From CAYSXY01 sp964435165 (lineage in GTDB: Bacteria > Pseudomonadota > Alphaproteobacteria > Rickettsiales > RI-342): a DNA stretch of 22,175 nucleotides. The stretch spans positions 1 through 22,175 of the forward strand of contig CAYSXY010000035.1 of the NCBI GenBank assembly GCA_964435165.1, given 5' to 3'. A program made the translations under genes and the position numbers. The notes beneath the pieces were generated by a model, which saw only the letters and a program-made list of their open reading frames with translations, had not been told where the DNA came from and made no database searches. Below are positions 13,819 to 22,175 of the stretch, one piece after another (position 1 is the first letter of the stretch; every line of letters starts with the position of its first letter).

Positions 13819-15756
13819 ATGTGCGGTATTGCAGGTATGATTGCGGATCCCGGTGTGGCTCCTCAGATGGAAGCCGCGGTGGACAGCCTTACGCACCGTG
13901 GGCCGGACGGGCGTGGACTCTTTGAATGCCCATTTGGCGATCAATCGGTCTTTCTTGGTCACCGCCGTCTATCGATTATCGATTTGAGTGACGCTGCCGC
14001 CCAGCCATTTGAAAAAGATGGGCTGGTGCTGGTGTTTAACGGTGAGATTTATAATTATCGCAGTCTCATGACGGAATTGCGTAGTGAAGGAGTGCAGTTT
14101 CGAAGTCATAGCGATACCGAAACCGTATTGGAGGTATGGCGCAGATGGGGTGAAGTGGGCTTGCGGCGTTTGCGCGGTATGTTTGCCTTTGCTCTGTATA
14201 ACCGGTCTACACAGAGCATGATATTGGTGCGTGATCCGTTTGGGATTAAGCCACTCTATATAACGCATCATGCCAATGGTGCCTTTGCCTTCGCATCAGA
14301 GCTTAAAACCTTGCTGGGATTGATGGGAGAGGTGCCGGAGATCAATGCGCAGGCACTCACCGCATCGCTTCTCTATTGCTGGCTCCCGCGTGAACAATCT
14401 ATTTATCAAGGAATTACCAAGCTCACGCCCGGCACGATGATGAGCATTGATGCCAGTGGCCAGGTAGAACATCATGCTTACTGGCAACCTTCCGAATTGC
14501 TGGTGGATCAGAGCGGTGGTGTGCCAGTGACCGTAGAGAGGTTGCAGGAGGTGATTGAAGATAGTGTCACTACGCATATGGTGGCTGATGTGCCGGTCTC
14601 TACCTTTCTGAGCGGCGGATTGGATTCGAGCATTATTACGGTGCTGGCCAAGCGTCATGCCGGGGAACTGGATAGTTACACGATTGGCTTTCGTGCCGAT
14701 GATCAGCGGTTTGAGGCAATGCCGGATGATTTGCGTTATGCCCGGCAGCTCGCCAAAGAGCATGGTATCCGATTACATGAAATCGAGGCGAATCCCGATA
14801 CGGCTTCGATGCTCACACAAATGGTTGCCATGCTGGACGAACCGATTGGTGATTCGGCGGCCATTAATACTTATCTCATTTGCCAGGCTGCCCGCGATAA
14901 TGGCGTGAAAGTGCTGCTATCCGGCATGGGGGCGGATGAGTTGTTTGGTGGGTACCGGCGGCATCTGGCATGCGTTATGGCAGCGCGCTGGCGACAGGTC
15001 GTACCGTCGCTTGTACGTCACGGCGTGGCGGGTGTGGTCAACCAGTTGCCGGTGGCGGGTCGTAGCAAAGGGTTTCGCCTTACACGATGGGCGCAGCGCT
15101 TTATGCAATTTGCCAATTTGGATGAAGAGGCTGCCTATTTCCGCAGTTATACTTACTATGATGCGCGAGCAATGGAGCGCTTGATGGGGGAGCGTGCGGT
15201 GTCTCTTTACCAGAATGTCCATGCGCAGCATCAGGCGATTTATGAGGCAGGCCCAGCCGACGATATGATAAATCGCATGTGTTTTGCAGATATGCAGTTA
15301 TTTATGGAAGGGCTTAATCAGACTTATACTGACCGGGCCAGCATGGCAGCCTCAACCGAAGTGCGTGTGCCCTTTATTGATATTGAGATGGCGCGGTTAG
15401 CGTTTGCCATGCCGGGCAGTGCCAAAATTCACACGCGTCAGCAAAAATATATGCTCAAAAAAGCAGCAGAGGCATGGTTGCCTAAGGAGGTGATCTATCG
15501 TCCCAAAGCGTCTTTCACCTTGCCACTGCGAGCCTGGATGCGCCATGATCTGCGTGATATGTTGCAGGATGTTCTGATCAATGGCGTTGCCATCTCTGAC
15601 GGATGGCTACAGGGTGCCGAAGTGGAACGCATGATTGCCGCAAATCACTCAGGTGCCGCAGATTATGGCCAGCATCTGTGGCAATTACTGACGCTGGAAT
15701 TGTGGCTGCGGCAGGATCAAAGCCAGCGCCAACAGAGTGTCGCGGAGGCTGCCTGA
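13819..15756 (+). CDS. asnB: Asparagine synthase (glutamine-hydrolysing), AsnB family
   Basis: A 645-residue glutamine amidotransferase/ATP-dependent synthetase. Cys2 after Met (MCGIAGM) is the class II amidotransferase nucleophile. The glutaminase domain continues through THRGPDG (25-31) and VFNGEIYN (72-79). The synthetase domain has the PP-loop SGGLDSS (265-271) and later SGMGADELFGGYRRH. It is longer than E. coli AsnB (554 residues) and resembles the AsnB-like proteins in exopolysaccharide or O-antigen clusters. It may therefore amidate a sugar acid in the glycan rather than make free asparagine (inference). It starts 2 bp after the methyltransferase stop without a visible ribosome binding site, implying coupling. 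Its TGA overlaps the ATG of the next gene. Confidence 0.92.
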   Translation: MCGIAGMIADPGVAPQMEAAVDSLTHRGPDGRGLFECPFGDQSVFLGHRRLSIIDLSDAAAQPFEKDGLVLVFNGEIYNYRSLMTELRSEGVQFRSHSDTETVLEVWRRWGEVGLRRLRGMFAFALYNRSTQSMILVRDPFGIKPLYITHHANGAFAFASELKTLLGLMGEVPEINAQALTASLLYCWLPREQSIYQGITKLTPGTMMSIDASGQVEHHAYWQPSELLVDQSGGVPVTVERLQEVIEDSVTTHMVADVPVSTFLSGGLDSSIITVLAKRHAGELDSYTIGFRADDQRFEAMPDDLRYARQLAKEHGIRLHEIEANPDTASMLTQMVAMLDEPIGDSAAINTYLICQAARDNGVKVLLSGMGADELFGGYRRHLACVMAARWRQVVPSLVRHGVAGVVNQLPVAGRSKGFRLTRWAQRFMQFANLDEEAAYFRSYTYYDARAMERLMGERAVSLYQNVHAQHQAIYEAGPADDMINRMCFADMQLFMEGLNQTYTDRASMAASTEVRVPFIDIEMARLAFAMPGSAKIHTRQQKYMLKKAAEAWLPKEVIYRPKASFTLPLRAWMRHDLRDMLQDVLINGVAISDGWLQGAEVERMIAANHSGAADYGQHLWQLLTLELWLRQDQSQRQQSVAEAA

Positions 15757-16910
15757 TGACCGAAGCTGACATGCGTAAGGTTGTGATTATTCAGGAGTCT
15801 ATTCCCCAGTACCGTGTGCCGTTTTTTGATGGCATGTATGAACAATTACGTGCACGTAATATTGAATTACAAGTGTTGTACGGTGAGCCTGACGGTGCCA
15901 TGGCCTCGCGTGGTGATACGCGTCCACTTTCTGATAAATATGGAGTCACGATCAAGAACCGCCGTTTACTGGCGGGGCGCTTACTCTATCAACCTGTCTG
16001 GCCTTATATCAAGAATGCGCAACTGGTCATTACGCCGCATGCATCGCGACAAATCATTACATTGCTACTGTTGCTTGCCGGGCGCTGGAAAACAGAAATG
16101 CGGGTGGCGTTGTGGGGCTTAGGATGGAACCGCCTGGCCTCAGCAGGTAGTTTTTCGGAACGGTATAAGCGCTGGCAGTTACCGCTGGCAGACTGGCACT
16201 TTGCTTACACGACAGGCGTAGCCGATTATCTTGAAACGTTAGGGGTGGCGGGTGAGCATATTACCGTCATGTTTAATAGCGTGGATACGTCAGGATTTCG
16301 TGATGCATTGGAGCAGGTGACACCATCTCAGATGACTGCTTTTCGTCAGCACCATGATATTCCTGAGACAGCTATAGTGGGGTTGTATTGCGGGAATCTC
16401 TCGACGGCCAAGCGACTGGAAATGTTGGTCGAGTTGGCACACCGCATTCATCAGGATGTGCAGGCATTTCACCTGGTGATTGCCGGAGACGGGCCTGAGC
16501 GATCGTCAGTTGAAGAAGTAGTGTCAACACATGACTATTTGCATTATGTCGGGCCGATTTTTGGTGAAAACAAGGCAGTATGTTTTAAACAGTCGGCATT
16601 GTTTCTCTGCACCGGTTATGTTGGGCTGGCCATTTTGGATGGGTTTACCGCCGGCTTGCCAATGATGACCGTGGACTCCGACATGCATAGCCCAGAGATT
16701 GAATATCTTGAGCCTGGTGTCAATGGGCTGACGTCAGATGACCATGCGGATGCAATGGCTAAAGATATCGTGACGTTATTACAGCAGGAAGATCGACTCG
16801 CTTCGATGCAACAAGCAGCAGAGGCTAGTTCCCAATATTATTCGATGGACCGCATGGTTACAAGCTGCACGGAAGGCATTTTGCAGGCATTGGGTATGAA
16901 GGCACCGTGA
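15756..16910 (+). CDS. Glycosyltransferase, GT4-like (GT-B fold)
   Basis: A 384-residue GT-B glycosyltransferase. The N-terminal domain opens with IPQYRVPFFDGMYEQL (16-31), typical of GT4 enzymes of polysaccharide clusters, and includes a hydrophobic ITLLLLLAG stretch (101-109). The C-terminal nucleotide-sugar domain shows GLYCGNLSTAKRLEML (209-224), VIAGDGPE (241-248) and GYVGLAILDGFTAGLP (287-302). The usual E-x7-E motif is degenerate: aligned positions are Gly287 and Asp295, as in some other GT4 subgroups. The start at 15756 overlaps the asnB stop (TGATG). A longer reading from 15603 exists, but it lies inside asnB and adds no family sequence. Donor and acceptor are unknown; a role in surface polysaccharide assembly is inferred from context. 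Confidence 0.87.
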   Translation: MTEADMRKVVIIQESIPQYRVPFFDGMYEQLRARNIELQVLYGEPDGAMASRGDTRPLSDKYGVTIKNRRLLAGRLLYQPVWPYIKNAQLVITPHASRQIITLLLLLAGRWKTEMRVALWGLGWNRLASAGSFSERYKRWQLPLADWHFAYTTGVADYLETLGVAGEHITVMFNSVDTSGFRDALEQVTPSQMTAFRQHHDIPETAIVGLYCGNLSTAKRLEMLVELAHRIHQDVQAFHLVIAGDGPERSSVEEVVSTHDYLHYVGPIFGENKAVCFKQSALFLCTGYVGLAILDGFTAGLPMMTVDSDMHSPEIEYLEPGVNGLTSDDHADAMAKDIVTLLQQEDRLASMQQAAEASSQYYSMDRMVTSCTEGILQALGMKAP

Positions 16911-18037
16911 TGGAGGAGGAGCATTCCAGCAAACCCGTGCTGTTATTGTTAGGGCAATTGCCGCCTCCCATTCATGGGGTGGCGAATGTCAATCAGCAGA
17001 TTGTGCAATCGGCTATCATTCGGGAAAAGGTGACGATTGACGCGCTGAATCTCTCAACATCCAGGACGATTGAAGATATTGATGTTTTTTCGCTGGGAAA
17101 AGTCTGGCGAAGCATTGTGATAGGCTTGGTATTGTGCAAACGGTTGTTATTTCAGCGGCCAGATGCCGTGTATATGACATTCACGCCGAGCGGAAAGGCG
17201 CTCTATCGGGATGTGGTGCTTGGGTTACTGGTGTGGATGGCAGGAGTACGTCGCATTTATCATTTTCATGGTAAGGGTATGGCTGAAAGCTGGCGATCTA
17301 AACGCTGGTTACGGCCATTGATCCGGCTGCTTTTCAAGCGTGCGCGGGTGATTCATCTGTCGCCGTTATTATATTATGATATTGCGGATATTGCGGATAT
17401 TGCGGATTCAGAAGCGGTGGCATATGTCGCTAATGGTATTCCAGATATGTTTGCTGGCAAGATGCCTGAGCGCGATGGGCGCTCTGATGTCCCGGTTATT
17501 TTATTTCTGTCAAACATTGTTGAGTCCAAGGGTGCGTTTGTGCTGTTGGAGGCACTGCATTGCCTGAAGGAAAAAGGCATTGCATTCAGGGCAGAATATG
17601 CGGGTGCATGGTATGGGACGGAAGCACGGTTTAAAACGCTTGTGGCAGACTATGGTCTGGACGGGGCTGTCGATTATTTAGGCGTGGTTGGGCCGGATGC
17701 CAAACGCGCTGCATTTGAACGGGCGGATATATTTGCCTTTCCTACCATGCATGATTCTTTTCCGCTGGCGGTTTTGGAGGCAATGAGTGCCGGACTGCCT
17801 GTTATCTCAACCGATGAAGGGGCGATTCCTGAAATATTATCTGAAAATGCCGGGATGATCTGTCCGAAGGGTAATGTGGAGGTGCTGGAGGCATATATTA
17901 CACGCTGCCTGGAAGATCAGCACTATCGATTGTCTTATGGTAATGCCGCACGTCATCGCTATGAAGCCCACTATACGAACCGACATTTTGAAGCACGGAT
18001 GGCTTCTTTATTTTCACAGTGGCTTCGTCATTCTTGA
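16910..18037 (+). CDS. Glycosyltransferase family 4 (GT-B fold)
   Basis: A 375-residue GT4 enzyme. LLLGQLPPPIHGVANVNQQIV (12-32) is the N-terminal glycine-containing acceptor loop. RIYHFHGKG (115-123) and the region YVANGIPDMF (172-181) follow. The donor-binding domain has LFLSNIVESKGAFVLLEAL (198-216) and FPTMHDSFPLAVLEAMSAGLPVIST (277-301), where Asp282 and Glu290 stand at the E-x7-E positions. The start repeats the TGATG stop/start overlap of the previous junction (16908-16912); a GTG three bases earlier is possible. AAGG (16899-16902) serves as ribosome binding site. A triplicated 9-bp unit encodes (IAD)3 at 158-166. It is the last gene of the glycan operon; only 24 bp separate its stop from that of the convergent RTX gene. 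Confidence 0.9.
   Translation: MEEEHSSKPVLLLLGQLPPPIHGVANVNQQIVQSAIIREKVTIDALNLSTSRTIEDIDVFSLGKVWRSIVIGLVLCKRLLFQRPDAVYMTFTPSGKALYRDVVLGLLVWMAGVRRIYHFHGKGMAESWRSKRWLRPLIRLLFKRARVIHLSPLLYYDIADIADIADSEAVAYVANGIPDMFAGKMPERDGRSDVPVILFLSNIVESKGAFVLLEALHCLKEKGIAFRAEYAGAWYGTEARFKTLVADYGLDGAVDYLGVVGPDAKRAAFERADIFAFPTMHDSFPLAVLEAMSAGLPVISTDEGAIPEILSENAGMICPKGNVEVLEAYITRCLEDQHYRLSYGNAARHRYEAHYTNRHFEARMASLFSQWLRHS
17378..17407 (+). repeat. In-frame 9-bp tandem repeat (3 units) inside the GT4 gene
   Basis: GATATTGCG is repeated three times exactly and followed by GAT, encoding Ile-Ala-Asp three times. Gain or loss of a unit would change length without shifting frame. Confidence 0.8.
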
Positions 18038-18061
18038 TCTCATGTCGACGATATTCAAGAT

Positions 18062-21000
18062 CTACAGAATAAAGTTACCAGCCAGTAAATCAATTTCGCC
18101 GGACATGATATATAATTGCATATCCGTCACGCCATTGCCGGTACTATCAATGGCGACAAGGGTGTGACCACTGGTTTTCGTATAACTCACTTCTGCATCA
18201 CTGCCGGTGAACCCGCTACTGCCTCTAAAGACAAAACTATCGCCGGCAAGGATATCGCTCAGATCAATTCTGTCGCCTTGGGCCTGGCTGAAATCCATCA
18301 ACAGGTCGCTCGTGACGTAGCTTGTGCCGGAATCAGATGTGCTGTTAAAATCGAAAATGTCCGCTTCCGAGCCGCCATATAGCAGGTCGCGGCCACTGTC
18401 GCCGGTCAGTGTATCATTTCCCTGGTGACCGTAGATTCGATCATCGCCACTTCCGCCTGCAAGTATATCATTGCCGCTATAGCCAAAAAGGAAATCAGCG
18501 TCGGCACCACCATCAAGTGTATCGTTGCCACCAGTATTTCCCCAGAGTGTATCATTGCCAGCCTGGCCGTACAGCACATCTGCGCCGCCACCCCCTGATA
18601 AGGAATCGTCGCCGATACCGCCATCGAGCGTGTCGGTGCCGACACCGCCATTCAAACCGTCATTACCGCCTTCACCATAGAGCAGGTCATTGCCATCATA
18701 GCCCAGCATGACGGTATCATCGCCAAGGCCGCCATAGAGCGTATCGTTGCCGCCATAACCACGCAGATTATCCGCCCCATCATCGCCGTAGATCAGATCA
18801 TCATCTGCTGCACCCCAGACGGAATCATCATGGTTGCCACCACGTAGTGTGTCGTTACCGGCATCGCCGCGTATATAGTCAATGCCATCACCGCCGATGA
18901 TAGAATCATGGCCGTTGCCACCGAGCAAGGTGTCTGCTCCTGCACCACCGTCAATGATATCATCATCATTGATGCCAGTGATGAAATCATCTCCCAATCC
19001 ACCCAATATGGTGTCGGCGCCATCATAACCCAGGACAGAGTCATTGCCCTCACCGGCATCGATGTAATCATCACCACCATAGGATTGAATGGTATCCGCA
19101 CCGTTGTCGCCATAAATCGTATCGGTACCGAGTGCTCCATCATTACCGAAGATACGGTCATTATTGTCACCGCCGGAAAGGTAATCACGATTACCTCCGC
19201 CTTGCAGCGTATCGTTGCCTGAGCCGCCATAAAGTGAATCAATTCCCGTGCCTCCATGCAGGGAGTCTGCACCGCCTTCGCCATAAAGTACATCGTCACC
19301 ATCATAGCCAAGCATGACCGAATCATCGCCCAACCCACCATAGATGGTGTCGTTTCCGCCATAACCACGAAGGTTGTCGGCATCGGCATCGCCGTAAATT
19401 AAATCATCATCTGCGCTGCCCCATACAGAGTCGTTACCGGCTCCGCCGTGTAAAGTGTTGGTGCCGCCATCGCCTGCGATAAAGTCAACACCGTTTCCAC
19501 CATCGATGGAATCATTTCCGGCACCACCGTAAATGGTGTCGTTATCATCACCACCTGCGATGGTATCGGCCCCGTTTGCCCCTCTTAGCAGATCATTTCC
19601 GGTGCCGCCATCGATGACATCCAGGCCATCATCGCCCCAGATATGGTCATTGCCAGCATCTCCATACAGCGTATCATTGTTCGCGTTACCGTAGATATTG
19701 TCGTCACCGTCGTTGCCGTTGATCAGATCATTGCCATCTTCACCGAGTAACAGGTCGCCTTGTAATCCTCCAAGCAACGTATCATCACCGAGACCACCAT
19801 AGACGGAATCAAAACCATCGCCGCCACTGAGACTATCAGCACCCGCCATGCCGGTGATGTAATCATTGTCTACGCCACCATTTGCCGTATCGTTGCCGTT
19901 TTCTCCATAAATACTGTCGCTGCCGCTATCCCCCATCAACACGTCATCATTCTCACCACCATAGAGGCGATCATGATTAGCACCGCCATGGAGTGTATCA
20001 TTACCGGCATCGCCGCGCAGGAAGTCATTCCAGGTTCCTCCTTGTAGAGAATCATGGCCATTTCCTCCTAACAGCGTGTCATTCTCTGAACCACCATCGA
20101 TCGTATCGTTACCATCGGCACCGCTCAGATAATCTTCATTGACGCCGCCCTGCATCACGTCATGACCGCCTTCACCGAATAGGGTGTCATTACCGAAACC
20201 GCCGATAAGTGTATCGACCCCATCACGGCCAAACACACGGTCATTACCATAGCCGGCATCTATCGAATCATCACCAATATTGGCTACGATCGTATCGTCC
20301 CCGTTGAGACCGTTGACATTGGTCGGATCACTGCCCGTGTAAATCAGGTTAGGTGCGTTATCACCGTTGATTTCTACAAAACTGGTGCGATTGATCGACG
20401 ATCCGTCAAAAGCATATTCAATGCTGCCGAAGGTCAGGTTTGTGATGTTATCGAGGATATCGGTGCCGTCATTGCCATTGCTGGCGTTGTTGTCGGTAAT
20501 CTGCAGGCGGGTAGATGACAGAATATTGATGGAGTAATCGCCATAACTTCCATCGTAAATAACGCGGTCGTTGCCGCCGCCGCCGATAAGTGAATCGTTA
20601 CCACTCCCTCCCTTCAGCGTGTTATCAGCACTGGTGCCGATGAGTGTGTCGTTACCACTGCCGCCTAAGGCAGCTTCAATATTGGCATTAAATGCCATCC
20701 ACAGAGAGGTATTGCCGATGGTGCTGACATTATTTTCACCTTCACGCAGATCAATGGTCACGGCACTGCTAACACCGGATGCGCTGATCGTATCCGACCC
20801 GCCTCCGTCCCAAATCGTTTCCACATGGGCAGAGCCATCAAAACTGTAGGTATTATTGCCTGCATTGTAGCTGGTGTTGGCACCGTAGATATGTTGTAGT
20901 GCCGCGATATCGTGAATTTGCAGCCCGACCGGCGCATAGTCGCCCTGGCGCTTACCAATCTGACCATCATTGTATGACATGATGGTCGTATCCGTGTCAT

Positions 21001-21955
21001 AGGCAGGATTAGTTCCACTGCCACCCGGATGACCCAGCCCCATAGCGTGTCCCATTTCATGCACTACCAGACGTCTGCCATACCCATTAGCAAGGTTGTG
21101 AGTATAATCATTTTCTAGCACGACATCAGATCCGAAACTATTAGGGAGCCATGCCCAGCCGCCAAAGCCCGGCAGATCCGCCTGATAGAATTTAATTTGC
21201 GCATCATTTGCAGTTGACGCCTGCACAAAATTGACGTTCAGCACATCCTCATAATGGCTTAGCATCGATAGCACTTCTGTTTGTGCCTGTGCGCTGAGGA
21301 AGGTCATATTTGTCGCGCCTTCACCCGCATTATTTTGATTATCGTCTGAGGCGCCAAAACTATAAGTTAATGTTAATGTTCCCTGACCGGCGCCATTCCA
21401 ATGCCATCCGGAATCCAATGCCGTGATGTAAGAAGGGGTCGAGCCAAGCGGCCCTTCCGTTGTGCCATCATATGCAACAGTGTCATTATTAACAGCCGCA
21501 TTCCCTTCTTGTCCGATGCTGGCATCACCTACCCAGCATGTGGGGCAGGCGCATCCTAATCTTGCTTTGCTTTGCTGGCCTTGTTCCGGATGCGGTATGA
21601 TGTTTTCGGTTTCAGAATAGCTTGTACTATATTGCGCAGATGGCGCATTGTTAGAGGCCTGGCTATTTTCAACCGGATTTTCTTCTATCGTCACGGCGGT
21701 TGTATTGCCTGAATCAACGATCGTTTCTGTCGTCAGATTCTCTTGATCCAATGCTGTGACCTGTTCTGTCTCTTCATGTGAGCTATTGAAGGTAAAAAAT
21801 GTCTTGTCAGACAGAATGGTCGTATCATCCATGCCAGTATTTGAGGGTAAATGGTCAGTCTGATCATCTTGTATAAAGAGAAACAGATCGTCCGTAGTGT
21901 CATTAAGTGAGGAGAGACTGGTCGAGGAAAACCGGGGATCGATTAACTTGGCCAT
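18062..21955 (-). CDS. RTX metalloprotease, serralysin-like (peptidase M10)
   Basis: A 1297-residue secreted protease. Residues 1-160 form a Ser/Thr/Asn/Asp-rich leader without a Sec signal and contain the protein's only cysteines, C135-A-C137-P-T-C140. The catalytic domain (about 165-375) has the zinc site HEMGHAMGLGH (299-309) and the Met-turn TIMSY (324-328), diagnostic of metzincin M10. A short RTX block (429-462) precedes a long array (about 548-1197) of roughly 70 GGxGxDxUx calcium-binding nonapeptides. The last 100 residues (DFSQAQGDRIDLSDIL...AGNFIL) resemble the serralysin C-terminal domain with an uncleaved type I secretion signal. Family enzymes fold on binding extracellular calcium. 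Canonical serralysins are near 480 residues, so the array is greatly expanded. No secretion genes lie in the window. No clear ribosome binding site precedes the ATG. Confidence 0.93.
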   Translation of the reverse strand: MAKLIDPRFSSTSLSSLNDTTDDLFLFIQDDQTDHLPSNTGMDDTTILSDKTFFTFNSSHEETEQVTALDQENLTTETIVDSGNTTAVTIEENPVENSQASNNAPSAQYSTSYSETENIIPHPEQGQQSKARLGCACPTCWVGDASIGQEGNAAVNNDTVAYDGTTEGPLGSTPSYITALDSGWHWNGAGQGTLTLTYSFGASDDNQNNAGEGATNMTFLSAQAQTEVLSMLSHYEDVLNVNFVQASTANDAQIKFYQADLPGFGGWAWLPNSFGSDVVLENDYTHNLANGYGRRLVVHEMGHAMGLGHPGGSGTNPAYDTDTTIMSYNDGQIGKRQGDYAPVGLQIHDIAALQHIYGANTSYNAGNNTYSFDGSAHVETIWDGGGSDTISASGVSSAVTIDLREGENNVSTIGNTSLWMAFNANIEAALGGSGNDTLIGTSADNTLKGGSGNDSLIGGGGNDRVIYDGSYGDYSINILSSTRLQITDNNASNGNDGTDILDNITNLTFGSIEYAFDGSSINRTSFVEINGDNAPNLIYTGSDPTNVNGLNGDDTIVANIGDDSIDAGYGNDRVFGRDGVDTLIGGFGNDTLFGEGGHDVMQGGVNEDYLSGADGNDTIDGGSENDTLLGGNGHDSLQGGTWNDFLRGDAGNDTLHGGANHDRLYGGENDDVLMGDSGSDSIYGENGNDTANGGVDNDYITGMAGADSLSGGDGFDSVYGGLGDDTLLGGLQGDLLLGEDGNDLINGNDGDDNIYGNANNDTLYGDAGNDHIWGDDGLDVIDGGTGNDLLRGANGADTIAGGDDNDTIYGGAGNDSIDGGNGVDFIAGDGGTNTLHGGAGNDSVWGSADDDLIYGDADADNLRGYGGNDTIYGGLGDDSVMLGYDGDDVLYGEGGADSLHGGTGIDSLYGGSGNDTLQGGGNRDYLSGGDNNDRIFGNDGALGTDTIYGDNGADTIQSYGGDDYIDAGEGNDSVLGYDGADTILGGLGDDFITGINDDDIIDGGAGADTLLGGNGHDSIIGGDGIDYIRGDAGNDTLRGGNHDDSVWGAADDDLIYGDDGADNLRGYGGNDTLYGGLGDDTVMLGYDGNDLLYGEGGNDGLNGGVGTDTLDGGIGDDSLSGGGGADVLYGQAGNDTLWGNTGGNDTLDGGADADFLFGYSGNDILAGGSGDDRIYGHQGNDTLTGDSGRDLLYGGSEADIFDFNSTSDSGTSYVTSDLLMDFSQAQGDRIDLSDILAGDSFVFRGSSGFTGSDAEVSYTKTSGHTLVAIDSTGNGVTDMQLYIMSGEIDLLAGNFIL
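18365..20314 (-). repeat. RTX nonapeptide-coding array with 606-bp higher-order period
   Basis: About 650 codons of 27-bp GGxGxDxUx units. Superimposed is a larger duplication: 18698-18828 and 19304-19434 match closely with a constant offset of 606 bp (202 residues). Both encode SVWG(S/A)ADDDLIYGD followed by ADNLRGYGGNDT and then LGDD(S/T)VMLGYDG. Similarity extends into the flanking units, which indicates duplication of a block of about 22 units rather than single-unit slippage. Confidence 0.75.
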
Positions 21956-22175
21956 GATTTTTCTTATTATTATAAATTGAGTGATAATGTATTGTCATCA
22001 TGATGCATAAAGATTAACAACTGCGAAATTTTCATGATTAATTATCTTAAATTTTATCTAATTAGCGATATGATTGATCCAGTTTGTCTGGGGCTCGAAG
22101 ATGAAGTTAAGTCTTCTATTTTGGCATTGCTAACCAATAAGAGATTTATTAAATAGCAGGATCAGTGAATGCTTT
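21956..22175. other. AT-rich right edge of the window
   Basis: The upstream region of the RTX gene is markedly AT-rich compared with the coding DNA and contains the candidate promoter. Only a 28-codon frame (22070-22156, plus strand) without a ribosome binding site is seen, so no gene is called. Confidence 0.5.
21969..21998 (-). promoter_or_regulatory. Candidate promoter of the RTX protease gene
   Basis: On the minus strand ATGACA (21993-21998) and a perfect TATAAT (21969-21974) are 18 bp apart. Transcription would start only about 7 nt before the ATG, giving a very short leader, in keeping with the absent ribosome binding site. A perfect 10-bp palindrome CATCATGATG (21996-22005) overlaps the -35 box and could be an operator. 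Confidence 0.4.

Noticed and set aside
18032..18060. TCTTGA...TCAAGA inverted repeat between the convergent GT4 and RTX genes as a terminator
   Set aside because: Only a 6-bp AT-rich stem with a 17-nt loop and no T-run.
18409..19389. Long open frames antisense to, and out of frame with, the RTX array
   Set aside because: They are by-products of the 27-bp periodic coding repeat, with low-complexity translations.
18365..20314. Regularly spaced repeats resembling a CRISPR array
   Set aside because: The 27-bp periodicity is the in-frame RTX nonapeptide code; there are no unique spacers between identical repeats.
22070..22156. 28-codon frame at the right edge
   Set aside because: Too short, with no ribosome binding site and no recognisable sequence.

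Overview
The window looks like chromosomal DNA of an alphaproteobacterium with mid-range GC. This is an inference from the gene families (AldB/ExaC aldehyde dehydrogenase, a liu-type leucine/isovalerate cluster, GalU, a serralysin-like RTX protease) and from small hairpin repeats of the GTCATNCC...GGNATCCAG type. No rRNA, tRNA, CRISPR array or intact transposase gene was seen, so the genus cannot be named.

Layout. (1) 1-2440: a short MaoC-fold hydratase on the minus strand diverges from an aldehyde dehydrogenase that has a good sigma70 promoter. (2) 2677-11636: a plus-strand acyl-CoA catabolic cluster: AMP-forming acyl-CoA ligase, acyl-CoA dehydrogenase, methylcrotonyl-CoA carboxylase (MCC) beta, LiuC-type methylglutaconyl-CoA hydratase, MCC alpha as two overlapping genes (biotin carboxylase, then biotin carrier), and HMG-CoA lyase. 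Together these can take isovaleryl-CoA or a related branched acyl-CoA to acetyl-CoA plus acetoacetate. The gene content matches liuABCDE of Pseudomonas and yngEFGHIJ of Bacillus. (3) 11633-12529: galU on the minus strand, tail to tail with HMG-CoA lyase and sharing a TTAA. (4) 12691-12966: a 276-bp MITE-like element whose right end lies 4 bp before the next start codon. (5) 12971-18037: a tight plus-strand operon of methyltransferase, AsnB-type amidotransferase and two GT4 glycosyltransferases, probably building or decorating a surface polysaccharide. GalU next door would supply UDP-glucose. (6) 18062-21955: a 1297-residue M10 metalloprotease with about 70 RTX nonapeptides, on the minus strand.

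The most unusual features are non-coding. A family of ~100-bp structured repeats (2466-2563, 4374-4473, 10578-10677) lies just after three catabolic genes in the same orientation. The loop sequences are conserved, while the outer stem of the third copy is entirely different in sequence yet still pairs. Other points of note are the split MCC alpha, a short-chain-type active site in the acyl-CoA dehydrogenase where an isovaleryl-CoA dehydrogenase would be expected, a shared ~26-bp leader motif before two of the catabolic genes, the MITE at a start codon, and a lone CxCxxC motif in the otherwise cysteine-free RTX protease.
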